From positions 1 to 7,809 of the forward strand of contig JAFYLX010000080.1 of assembly GCA_017556895.1 (NCBI GenBank): a DNA stretch of 7,809 nucleotides, given 5' to 3'. The translations under genes and the position numbers were made by a program. Shown piece by piece: positions 1 to 6,079 of this stretch; position 1 is the first letter of the stretch; every line of letters begins with the position of its first letter. Under the pieces are notes generated by a model, which saw only the letters and a list, made by a program, of their open reading frames with translations, was not told the origin of the DNA and ran no database searches. This DNA is from Bacillota bacterium (GTDB lineage: Bacteria > Bacillota_A > Clostridia > Peptostreptococcales > Anaerovoracaceae).

Positions 1-2373
1 ACTGTAGCTAGAATCCTAGCGGATGTCTATAAGCAGATGGGTGTTCTTTCCAAAGGTCATCTGGTAGAGGTGGACCGTTCAGATCTAGTTGCAGAATTTA
101 TCGGCCAGACTGCGGTTAAGACGCAAAAGAAGATTGAAGAGGCAATGGGCGGAATCCTATTCATTGACGAAGCCTATACTCTAAACAAGGGCGGCAATGA
201 CTTCGGTCAGGAAGCAATCGATACAATTCTTAAGGAAATGGAAGACCACAGAGACGATTTCATCGTAATCGTTGCAGGCTATTCCGGCCTTATGAGCGAG
301 TTTATCGAAAGTAACCCTGGATTAAAATCCAGATTTAATACATATTTACACTTCCCAGACTACAAAGCTGATGAGCTTAAGCAGATTTTCAAGGGTATGT
401 GTAATAAATATAGTTTAGTTCTTACTAAAGAGGCTGACGAAGCGGCAAACGAACACATCGATCAGATGGTTAAGTTTAAAGACGAGAATTTCGGCAATGC
501 TCGTGATGCTAGAAACTTCTTTGAAAAAGTAATTGCGAAGCAGGCTACAAGAGTTAATGTCGATGGCCAGTTCTCTAAAGAAGAACTTATGACAATCACG
601 GCAGAAGACATCATTCCTTACGTATTTGGAGCTAACGACGTTCAGCTTGCAGAAGCTCCGGATGAAACAAACAAGATTAGTCCTAGAGATGAGCTTTATT
701 CACTAACTGGTCTTGATGACGTAAAAAAAGAAGTAGAGAGCATTGTTGACCTTGTGAAGTTCCAGCAGCTTAGAGAGGAACGTGGCCTTAAGGGTGTTGC
801 AGTATCTAAGCATATGGTATTTACGGGTAATCCTGGTACAGGTAAGACTACTGTAGCTAGAATACTTGCCGGATTCTTTAAGGAACTTGGAATCCTTTCC
901 AAAGGCCATATCGTAGAAGTTGACCGTGCGGACTTAGTAGCAGAATATATTGGACAGACTGCCGTTAAGACGCAAAAAAAGATAAAAGAAGCTTTAGGCG
1001 GAATTCTATTTGTAGACGAAGCCTATACTTTGAATAATAAGAGCGAGAAGGATTTCGGGCAGGAAGCAATAGACACAATACTAAAAGCGATGGAAGACCA
1101 TAGAGACAATCTAATCGTTATTGTTGCAGGTTACTCCCATCTAATGGACGAATTTATCGAAAGTAACCCTGGTCTAAAGTCAAGATTCACTTCATATTTA
1201 CACTTCGCGGATTATAGTGCAGATGAGCTAAAGACTATCTTTAGAGGAATGTGTGCTAAGAACGGACTTGAACTTACACCTGAGGCAGAAGCTAATATGT
1301 GCGAACACATTGACCAGATGGTTAAGTATAAAGACGAAAACTTCGGTAATGGCCGTGATGTTAGAAACTTCTTCGAAAAGGTTCTTGCAAGACAGGCAAC
1401 TAGAGTTGCGATGAACAAAGAACTAAAAGACGAGGATTTCGTTAAACTAGTCGGTGAAGACATTATGCCGTATGTTTTCGGCAAGAATACAGTTCAGCTA
1501 GCAGAGGCTCCAGATATGGAAGAAATCGATCCAGAAGCTGAATTAAATGCACTTGTAGGACTTGAAAGCGTTAAGCTTGAAGTTCAGAGCGTGGTTGGAC
1601 TTGCTAAACTTCAGCAGATCCGTGAAGAAAGAGGTCTTAAGGTAGCCGCTACTTCCAAGCATATGGTATTCACAGGTAACCCTGGTACTGGTAAGACTAC
1701 TGTAGCGAGAATCTTAGCCGCATACTTCAAGGAAATGGGTATTTTATCCAAAGGACATCTTGTTGAAGTCGATAGATCTGATTTAGTTGCAGAATATATT
1801 GGACAGACTGCTGTAAAGACTCAAAAGAAGATTAAGGAAGCCCTTGGTGGAATCTTATTTATTGACGAAGCCTATACTCTAAATAAAGGTGGAAAGGACT
1901 TTGGTCAGGAAGCAATAGATACAATTCTAAAGGCCATGGAAGACCATAGAGATAACTTAATTGTAATCGTTGCAGGCTATTCAGACCTTATGAACAAGTT
2001 CATCGAAAGTAATCCTGGTCTAAAATCAAGATTCAACAAGTATATTAACTTCCCTGATTACGATCAGTTCGAGTTAATTCAGATCTTCGAAGGTTTATGC
2101 AAAAAATATGGTTTAATCGTTACACCTGAAGCACAGGCGGTGGCAGATGAATACATCACTAAGATGGAAGCGGATAAAGATGCCAACTTTGGTAATGGTC
2201 GTGATGTTAGAAACTTCTTCGAAAAGGTTCTTGAAAAACAGGCCCTTCGTGTAACGCAGTTAACTGGTGCAACAGATGATGATTATTTGACTCTTTTAAA
2301 AGAAGACATCATCCCATATATACCAAAGAGTAATAATGTTAAGGTAAAAGAAAAGAAAATCGGATTCGTATAA
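1..2373 (+). CDS. Tandem CbxX/CfqX (SpoVK-like) AAA+ ATPase, 5'-truncated by window edge
   Basis: The frame is open to base 1, where it reads TVARIL, the residues that directly follow a Walker A motif in the later modules. The real start is therefore upstream, and the ATG at 37 is internal. Counting residues from that ATG, Walker A motifs (GNPGTGKT) lie at 264-271 and 547-554. Walker B motifs (GGILFIDEA or GGILFVDEA) lie at about 38-46, 321-329 and 604-612. Sensor-1-like VIVAGYS follows each, and putative arginine fingers (NPGLKSRF) end at about 100, 384 and 666. Each module ends in an alpha-helical lid containing NFGN(A/G)RD(A/V)RNFFEKV. This pattern is typical of the CbxX/CfqX branch of AAA+ proteins, which includes the Rubisco activase CbbX and sporulation protein SpoVK. 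No signal peptide or membrane segment is visible, so it is probably a cytoplasmic remodelling ATPase. The substrate is unknown. The family call is firm; the function is not. Confidence 0.9.
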   Translation, partial: TVARILADVYKQMGVLSKGHLVEVDRSDLVAEFIGQTAVKTQKKIEEAMGGILFIDEAYTLNKGGNDFGQEAIDTILKEMEDHRDDFIVIVAGYSGLMSEFIESNPGLKSRFNTYLHFPDYKADELKQIFKGMCNKYSLVLTKEADEAANEHIDQMVKFKDENFGNARDARNFFEKVIAKQATRVNVDGQFSKEELMTITAEDIIPYVFGANDVQLAEAPDETNKISPRDELYSLTGLDDVKKEVESIVDLVKFQQLREERGLKGVAVSKHMVFTGNPGTGKTTVARILAGFFKELGILSKGHIVEVDRADLVAEYIGQTAVKTQKKIKEALGGILFVDEAYTLNNKSEKDFGQEAIDTILKAMEDHRDNLIVIVAGYSHLMDEFIESNPGLKSRFTSYLHFADYSADELKTIFRGMCAKNGLELTPEAEANMCEHIDQMVKYKDENFGNGRDVRNFFEKVLARQATRVAMNKELKDEDFVKLVGEDIMPYVFGKNTVQLAEAPDMEEIDPEAELNALVGLESVKLEVQSVVGLAKLQQIREERGLKVAATSKHMVFTGNPGTGKTTVARILAAYFKEMGILSKGHLVEVDRSDLVAEYIGQTAVKTQKKIKEALGGILFIDEAYTLNKGGKDFGQEAIDTILKAMEDHRDNLIVIVAGYSDLMNKFIESNPGLKSRFNKYINFPDYDQFELIQIFEGLCKKYGLIVTPEAQAVADEYITKMEADKDANFGNGRDVRNFFEKVLEKQALRVTQLTGATDDDYLTLLKEDIIPYIPKSNNVKVKEKKIGFV
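1..2373 (+). repeat. Three in-frame AAA+ module repeats, period 849 bp
   Basis: The TVARIL codons occur at 1, 850 and 1699, giving two exact 849-bp (283-codon) periods; the third unit runs to the stop at 2371-2373. The equal period arises because a one-codon insertion near the Walker B loop of unit 2 (NNKSEKD against NKGG-D) is offset by a one-codon loss in its linker. Units 2 and 3 differ at about 14 of some 113 aligned residues between TVARIL and the arginine finger, counted by eye. Third codon positions are mostly diverged, but a 34-bp stretch is identical between 1354-1387 and 2200-2233. This fits internal gene duplication followed by purifying selection and possibly local gene conversion. 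Confidence 0.88.
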
Positions 2374-2417
2374 AAGGCATTTAGAATATCTTTTACACTA
2401 ATTTAAAAACAAATTAA

Positions 2418-2505
2418 AAAGGACACACATATATCATGCGGAGCGCTTTCGCAAGGGCGTAGCCCACATCGAGCTGTAGCTCAAATGATAAAATGTGTGT
2501 CCTTT
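2418..2505. terminator. Long structured hairpin between convergent genes, likely bidirectional terminator
   Basis: Bases 2418-2430 (AAAGGACACACAT) pair perfectly with 2493-2505 over 13 bp. After a 1x2 internal loop, 2432-2437 pair with 2485-2490. The enclosed segment 2438-2482 is about 64% GC, far above its surroundings, and can form small hairpins at 2443-2452, 2455-2465 (gggc/gccc) and 2471-2482 (gagc/gctc). Read leftward, the closing stem is followed by TTTTTAATTTG, a good terminator tract for the hom/SEC-C operon. Read rightward it is followed by the weaker TTTATTAATG, which could end the AAA+ transcript. The long cloverleaf-like interior is not typical of a simple terminator, so it may be a repeat element or a small structured RNA. 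Confidence 0.7.
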
Positions 2506-2517
2506 ATTAATGTTTAT

Positions 2518-3012
2518 TTACTTACCGCAGCACTTCTTGTACTTCTTGCCGGATCCGCAAGGACATGGATCGTTTCTGCCAGGTTCCTTTTCCTTAACTA
2601 CTGTTCTGGATCTCTTGAATTCCTTAACGATTTCGATTCTAGCGTCTGTTGATAGAACGTCGTCCCATTCTTCTAAAGTGTAAAGGTATTCAGCTTCAGC
2701 CTTTAACATGTTGAAGAATAATGCTTCGAAATCAACATCTAAATCGATTGCAGTTTCTTCTGTCATGTTTTCTAATTCGTTAGCTGTTCTTAAGCTTGTG
2801 TTAATACCATCTAAGAATCCCATGAAGATTACTGGTCTAACTTCGAACTTTTCGGATAATTCCTTGATTGTTCCAGCTAGGTGAGTGTCCTTGTTTGCTA
2901 GGATGTGCTGGTAAATCTTTGTTTCAGCTCCGGAGTATTCTTCCCAGAAAGCTTCGAAAGTTTCTTCTGTCTGAGTTTCCATAAGCTCAGTCCACTGTTT
3001 GAATAATGTCAT
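2518..3012 (-). CDS. SEC-C motif zinc-binding small protein
   Basis: The gene encodes 164 residues. The C-terminus (145-164) is a textbook SEC-C motif, starting [11 protein letters not shown], with zinc ligands Cys150, Cys152, Cys161 and Cys162; the same motif ends many SecA and YecA-type proteins. Residues 1 to about 130 are acidic, predicted helical and of unknown function, with no membrane segment or signal peptide. A ribosome binding site AAAGGAG (complement of 3020-3026) lies 7 bases before the ATG, which supports this start. The gene begins 34 bp after the hom stop on the same strand, so the two are probably co-transcribed and end at the hairpin at 2418-2505. Nothing in the sequence links it functionally to threonine synthesis. 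Stand-alone SEC-C proteins often lack an assigned role, and none is proposed here. Confidence 0.88.
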   Translation of the reverse strand: MTLFKQWTELMETQTEETFEAFWEEYSGAETKIYQHILANKDTHLAGTIKELSEKFEVRPVIFMGFLDGINTSLRTANELENMTEETAIDLDVDFEALFFNMLKAEAEYLYTLEEWDDVLSTDARIEIVKEFKRSRTVVKEKEPGRNDPCPCGSGKKYKKCCGK

Positions 3013-3046
3013 TTTGTTTCTCCTTTGTAATACCTAGTTATGTTAA

Positions 3047-4015
3047 TTAAAACTTTGATTTCATGATGCTTAAGATGTCTCCACAAACTGCACTTCCTGT
3101 TGGAAGAGGGCCTGCGCCACGTCCGTAGAACATAAGCTCGCCAACCATGTCACCAGTAATATATACTGCGTTGAACTCGTTTGATACACCTGCAAGTGGG
3201 TGAGATGCATCAAGTTCTAATGGCTGAACGCTATATTCAACTTCGCCATCCTTAAGAACGGCTCTGCCGATTAACTTAATCTTCTTGTCAGCTTCTGTTG
3301 CTTTCTTAATGTCATCTGAAGTGATTTTGCTGATGCCAGTTGTAGGAATCTGATCTGGTCCAACAACCTTATCGAAGCATAGTGCCATTAAGATGGAAAG
3401 TTTGTTAGCAGCATCGATTCCCTCAACGTCAGCAGTAGGATCAGCTTCTGCGAAGCCCTTTTCCTGAGCGTCCTTAAGAACATCTTCGTAAGCTAGTCCT
3501 TCTTCAGTCATCTTTGTAAGGATGTAGTTTGTAGTACCGTTTAGGATACCCATAACTTCTACAAACTTGTTAGCCTGAAGAGCATTTGTAATAGCAGTTA
3601 AAACAGGAATACCTCCAGCAACGCTTGCTTCGAATAGGAATTCAACGTTGTTTTCTTTAGCTGTCTTAACTAGCTCTTCGTAGTTAGCAGCGATAGCAGC
3701 CTTATTAGCACTTACTACGTGCTTGCCGTTTCTCATAGCCTGTAGCATAAAAGAAGTAGCAGGTTCTATGCCGCCAAGCATTTCAACTACGATATCAATA
3801 TCGTCATTATTAAGAATTTCATCAGGATCTACAGTGATGATTGATTCTGGTGCTTCAGCAAAACGCTTTTTGCCTTTGCTTCTTGCTAGAATCTTCACAA
3901 CCTCTGGAGATACTCCGATTCTTTCTTCGATAATTGCCTTATTTTCAGTAAGAATTCTATAAGTTCCTCCGCCTACATTACCAAAACCAAGTAGGCCTAT
4001 TTTTGCGGTTTTCAT
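3047..4015 (-). CDS. hom: Homoserine dehydrogenase, short form without ACT domain
   Basis: Homoserine dehydrogenase reduces aspartate-4-semialdehyde to homoserine with NAD(P)H, the branch step to threonine and methionine. The 322 residues contain an N-terminal Rossmann motif (GFGNVG, 10-15), SANKAAIA (102-109, with the conserved Lys105), EASVAGGIP (129-137), LNGTTNYILT (158-167) and a C-terminal GRGAGPLPTGSAV (298-310). The spacing of Glu190, Asp196, Asp201 and Lys205 matches the catalytic set E208/D214/D219/K223 of the yeast enzyme. The protein ends just after the catalytic domain. Many bacterial relatives, such as Bacillus subtilis Hom at about 430 residues, carry a further C-terminal ACT domain for threonine feedback. 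The stop is clean, with no ACT-like remnant downstream, so this looks like a genuine short form. A GGAGG site (complement of 4024-4028) lies 8 bases before the ATG. Confidence 0.95.
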   Translation of the reverse strand: MKTAKIGLLGFGNVGGGTYRILTENKAIIEERIGVSPEVVKILARSKGKKRFAEAPESIITVDPDEILNNDDIDIVVEMLGGIEPATSFMLQAMRNGKHVVSANKAAIAANYEELVKTAKENNVEFLFEASVAGGIPVLTAITNALQANKFVEVMGILNGTTNYILTKMTEEGLAYEDVLKDAQEKGFAEADPTADVEGIDAANKLSILMALCFDKVVGPDQIPTTGISKITSDDIKKATEADKKIKLIGRAVLKDGEVEYSVQPLELDASHPLAGVSNEFNAVYITGDMVGELMFYGRGAGPLPTGSAVCGDILSIMKSKF

Positions 4016-4047
4016 AAACTTTACCTCCGAATAATCACATTCTTGAA

Positions 4048-4076
4048 ATTATATACTAGAATTTAAATTTTGTCTT
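4048..4076 (-). promoter_or_regulatory. Sigma-A promoter for hom and the SEC-C gene
   Basis: On the minus strand a perfect -10 TATAAT (complement of 4048-4053) is preceded, after a 17-bp spacer, by AAGACA (complement of 4071-4076), which matches 4 of 6 bases of TTGACA. The predicted start near 4041 leaves a leader of about 26 nt containing the GGAGG site. That is too short for a T-box or riboswitch, and none is seen. This is an inference from the motif; no competing promoter was noticed between hom and the SEC-C gene. Confidence 0.65.
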
Positions 4077-4092
4077 TATTTTTTTGCAAAAT

Positions 4093-4120
4093 TTGTTATT
4101 ATTTTATTGATATAAATAAT
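4093..4120 (+). promoter_or_regulatory. Candidate weak sigma-A promoter for trmL
   Basis: This lies in the AT-rich divergent region. TTGTTA (4093-4098, 4/6 to the -35 consensus) and AATAAT (4115-4120, 5/6 to the -10) are 16 bp apart, giving a start near 4127 and a very short leader holding the CGGAGGA site at 4128-4134. TATAAA at 4111-4116 is an alternative -10 with no good -35. Some promoter must exist here because the upstream gene is divergent, but the exact elements are uncertain. Confidence 0.3.
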
Positions 4121-4136
4121 TAAAATCGGAGGAAGT

Positions 4137-4607
4137 ATGAGTATTAATATCGTTTTTGTAAATCCAGAAATTCCGCCTAACACAGGCAATATTGCAAGAA
4201 CTTGTGCTGCAACAGGTACAAAGTTACATCTTGTAAAGCCGTTAGGTTTTAATATAGACGACAAATCAGTAAAAAGAGCTGGACTTGATTACTGGCCTTA
4301 TGTTGACTTAGAAGTGCACGAAAGTCTAGACGACTTTATGGCTAAGTATGGAAATGAGAGATTATGGCTTGCTACTACAAAGGGTGCGAGCGTTTATACA
4401 GAGGTTGAGTACAAAGATGGGGATTTCATCCTTTTCGGCAGAGAAACCGCTGGTCTTCCAAAGGAATTTGTAGAATCCCTTCCTGGTAGAGGCGTTAGAA
4501 TCCCAATGAGTGTAGACACTAGAACACGTTCATTTAATCTATCCAATTCAGCTAATATTATTCTGTTCGAGGCACTAAGACAACTTGGTTTTCCAGGCCT
4601 TAAATAG
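4137..4607 (+). CDS. trmL: tRNA (cytidine/uridine-34 2'-O)-methyltransferase, TrmL/CspR family
   Basis: TrmL uses S-adenosylmethionine to methylate the ribose 2'-OH of the wobble nucleotide 34 of certain leucine tRNAs in the cytoplasm. The 156-residue length and the three knotted SPOUT motifs are diagnostic: PEIPPNTGNIARTCAATG (10-27), LFGRETAGLP (99-108) and RSFNLSNSANIILFEALRQ (131-149). TrmL proteins consist of the minimal SPOUT domain alone, as here, unlike the longer TrmH/RlmB enzymes. A strong ribosome binding site, CGGAGGA, precedes the ATG by a few bases. It is divergent from hom, and its stop (TAG) is 44 bp before the likely rpoN start. The rpoN promoter begins only 9 bp after that stop, and no terminator is visible between them, so trmL transcripts may read into rpoN. 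Confidence 0.95.
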   Translation: MSINIVFVNPEIPPNTGNIARTCAATGTKLHLVKPLGFNIDDKSVKRAGLDYWPYVDLEVHESLDDFMAKYGNERLWLATTKGASVYTEVEYKDGDFILFGRETAGLPKEFVESLPGRGVRIPMSVDTRTRSFNLSNSANIILFEALRQLGFPGLK

Positions 4608-4616
4608 ATGTTTCTG

Positions 4617-4645
4617 TTGAAATGGATGTAAGTATTTGGTATAAT
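4617..4645 (+). promoter_or_regulatory. Strong sigma-A promoter of rpoN, predicted leaderless start
   Basis: TTGAAA (4617-4622, 5/6 to the -35 consensus), a 17-bp spacer and a perfect TATAAT (4640-4645) form the best promoter in the window. With the usual spacing, +1 falls on base 4652, the A of the likely rpoN ATG. No Shine-Dalgarno-like sequence lies in front of the ATG at 4622, 4652 or 4658, whereas most other genes in the window have a clear one. An ATG at 4622 would start inside the -35 box and add ten residues not expected for RpoN. Confidence 0.75.
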
Positions 4646-4652
4646 ATTTGCA
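4637..4652 (+). promoter_or_regulatory. Sigma-54-like -24/-12 element overlapping the rpoN -10 box
   Basis: TTGG with its GG at 4638-4639 is followed after exactly 10 bases by GC at 4650-4651, within TTTGCA. This has the spacing and both cores of the sigma-54 consensus TGGCACGNNNNTTGCW. The central CACG is not kept (TATA here). Transcription initiated from it would start near 4663, inside rpoN and past its start codon, so the more sensible role would be repression of the overlapping sigma-A promoter. A chance match in AT-rich DNA is possible. Confidence 0.35.
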
Positions 4653-6013
4653 TGAGTATGAAATTAGGTTATGTGTTAACAATTGAACAGAAACAGCAAC
4701 TGACTATGACGCCTGAATTGATTCAGGCTATCCGCATATTGCAGTTTAATACTCAGGAACTGGATTCTTTTGTTCAGGAAGAAATTCTTGAAAATCCTGT
4801 ACTTGAGTTTGATAAAAAACGCGTTGTAAGCTTAGCATCACTTCATGAGAATTTGAGCGATGGCTATGAGGATCCAGGTTTTAAGCAGTGGCAGTATTCT
4901 AAAGACAAGGAAGAATATTCTTTTGAGCAGTTTACTAGTAAAGAAGAAACCTTAGAAGATTACTTGCTTTTACAGCTTACATTTTCTAAATTGAAAGATT
5001 TAGATTTGAAAATTGGCAGATTCCTTGTTGAAGCTATTGACGAGAATGGATATTTGACGGTGTCTTGCAAGCAAGTTGCTAAAGCTTTTGACATTGAAGA
5101 AGAACGAGTAGAAAAAATTCTCGATGTGATTCAGACGTTTGAGCCTCTCGGCGTTGGCGCTCGTGATTTGAAGGAATGTCTAATAATTCAGCTTGCAGCA
5201 AAGGGTCTTCTTGAAGATGCAGTTGAATATATTATAAATAATCATTTAGAAGATCTAGGCGAAAACAAGCTTAGCAAGGTCTCAAAGGCGACGGGTATTC
5301 CTGTTGGACAGGTTCAGATGGTCTGTGACATCATTAGAACTTTAGAGCCAAAGCCTGGCAGAAGCTTTTCTACTGGCGAAAGCATCAAGTATATCACACC
5401 TGATGTTATCGTAGAGAAAGTAAACGACGACTATGTTGTTGTCAGCAATGAGACAAGCATACCGCATTTAAAAGTAAGTTCTTATTATTCTTCTCTTGCT
5501 GATCAGTATAGAAATGATGAAGAACTTGCCAAATAACTCAATGATAGATTAAGCTCTGCTTTTTGGCTTATTAAAAGTATTGAGCAGAGAAAACGCACTA
5601 TTTACAGCGTGGCTAATGCTGTAGTACAACATCAGAAGGAATTCTTTGAAAAGGGTTCCAAATTCTTGAAGACTCTGACATTAAAACAAGTTGCAGAGTC
5701 TATTGGCATGCATGAATCGACTATTTCAAGATCTGTTAACGGTAAATACATGCAGACGCCAAGGGGAATATTCGAAATTAAATATTTTTTCTCAAGTGGA
5801 ATTACTAGAGACGATGGCGAGGGTCTTTCTTCCAACAGTATAAAAACTATGATTAAAGAAATTATAGATAATGAAGACCATACTAAGCCATATAGCGATC
5901 AAGATATTGTTGGTTTCCTAAGTGAAAAGGGTATAGAAATTTCTCGTCGTACTGTTGCAAAGTACAGAGAAGGAATGAATATTTTATCTTCATCAAAAAG
6001 AAGAAGATATTAA
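4652..6013 (+). pseudogene. rpoN: RNA polymerase sigma-54 factor, interrupted by one in-frame TAA
   Basis: Sigma-54 directs RNA polymerase to -24/-12 promoters that need AAA+ activators. From ATG 4652 the frame covers 453 codon positions, a normal RpoN length. It shows the Gln-rich region I (QKQQLTMTPELIQAIRILQF, then ENPVLEF), the core-binding region, a helix-turn-helix (LTLKQVAES...HESTISRSVNGKY, about 342-366) and the RpoN box SRRTVAKYRE (431-440; canonical ARRTVAKYRE). Codon 295 (5534-5536) is TAA. Reading through it in the same frame continues with typical RpoN sequence (LNDRLSSAFWLIKSIEQRK), and no further stop occurs until 6011. A Tyr codon one base away is a plausible ancestor. Terminated there, the product keeps the activator- and core-binding parts but loses DNA binding. 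The downstream ORF has only an internal GTG at 5609 and no ribosome binding site. Nonsense mutation, sequence error and readthrough are all open. Confidence 0.9.
5554..5589 (+). other. Stem-loop 17 nt downstream of the rpoN in-frame TAA
   Basis: CTCTGCT (5554-5560) pairs perfectly with AGCAGAG (5583-5589) across a 22-nt loop. An alternative 6-bp stem pairs CTCAAT (5537-5542), immediately after the TAA, with ATTGAG (5579-5584). The two stems share bases 5583-5584 and so exclude each other. RNA structure just 3' of a stop can stimulate readthrough, and the stop is followed by C, a comparatively weak context. However, these bases encode a conserved RpoN segment, so the pairing may be accidental. 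Confidence 0.35.
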
Positions 6014-6026
6014 TATATTAAATTTA

Positions 6027-6057
6027 TTAATTTTATTAACTATTGTCATTATATAAA
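6027..6057 (+). promoter_or_regulatory. Candidate promoter of the gap-pgk operon
   Basis: The 66-bp rpoN-gap gap is almost entirely A/T up to the ribosome binding site. TATAAA (6052-6057) is a plausible -10, but the best upstream hexamer is poor (TTAATT, 6027-6032, 19-bp spacer). TTGTCA at 6043-6048 resembles a -35 but has no -10 at the right distance. A highly expressed glycolytic operon should have its own promoter here, and the AT-rich stretch upstream could act as an UP element. No CggR-type operator was recognised. Confidence 0.3.
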
Positions 6058-6079
6058 GAGAGTTTAGGAGGAATTAAAA

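Noticed and set aside
2371..2399. Weak inverted repeat TAAAAG...CTTTTA as a terminator for the AAA+ gene
   Set aside because: It is only 6 A/T-rich pairs with no following T-run; the 2418-2505 hairpin is far stronger.
2471..2505. tRNA-like sequence (TAGCTCAAATGAT resembles the tRNA A-box/D-arm) in the intergenic hairpin
   Set aside because: There is no T-arm GTTC motif, anticodon arm or acceptor pairing of tRNA form; the segment pairs within the larger hairpin instead.
2495..2683. 62-residue plus-strand ORF opposite the SEC-C gene
   Set aside because: It begins inside the hairpin, lacks a ribosome binding site and lies antisense to a well-supported gene.
4076..4264. 62-residue hydrophobic minus-strand ORF over the trmL start
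   Set aside because: It is antisense to trmL with no ribosome binding site; its hydrophobicity reflects AT-rich promoter DNA read in reverse.
4622..4651. rpoN start at ATG 4622
   Set aside because: It overlaps the -35 box of the best promoter, has no Shine-Dalgarno, and adds ten residues not expected before the RpoN N-terminus.
5609..6013. Independent small helix-turn-helix protein starting at GTG 5609
   Set aside because: It is in the same frame as rpoN upstream of the TAA, the conserved RpoN sequence begins before 5609, and no ribosome binding site precedes the GTG. It is the C-terminal part of rpoN.
6010..6021. 12-bp palindrome TTAATATATTAA at the end of rpoN as an operator or terminator
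   Set aside because: It is all A/T in an AT-rich region and includes the rpoN stop codon; there is no GC stem or T-tract, and it is too likely by chance.
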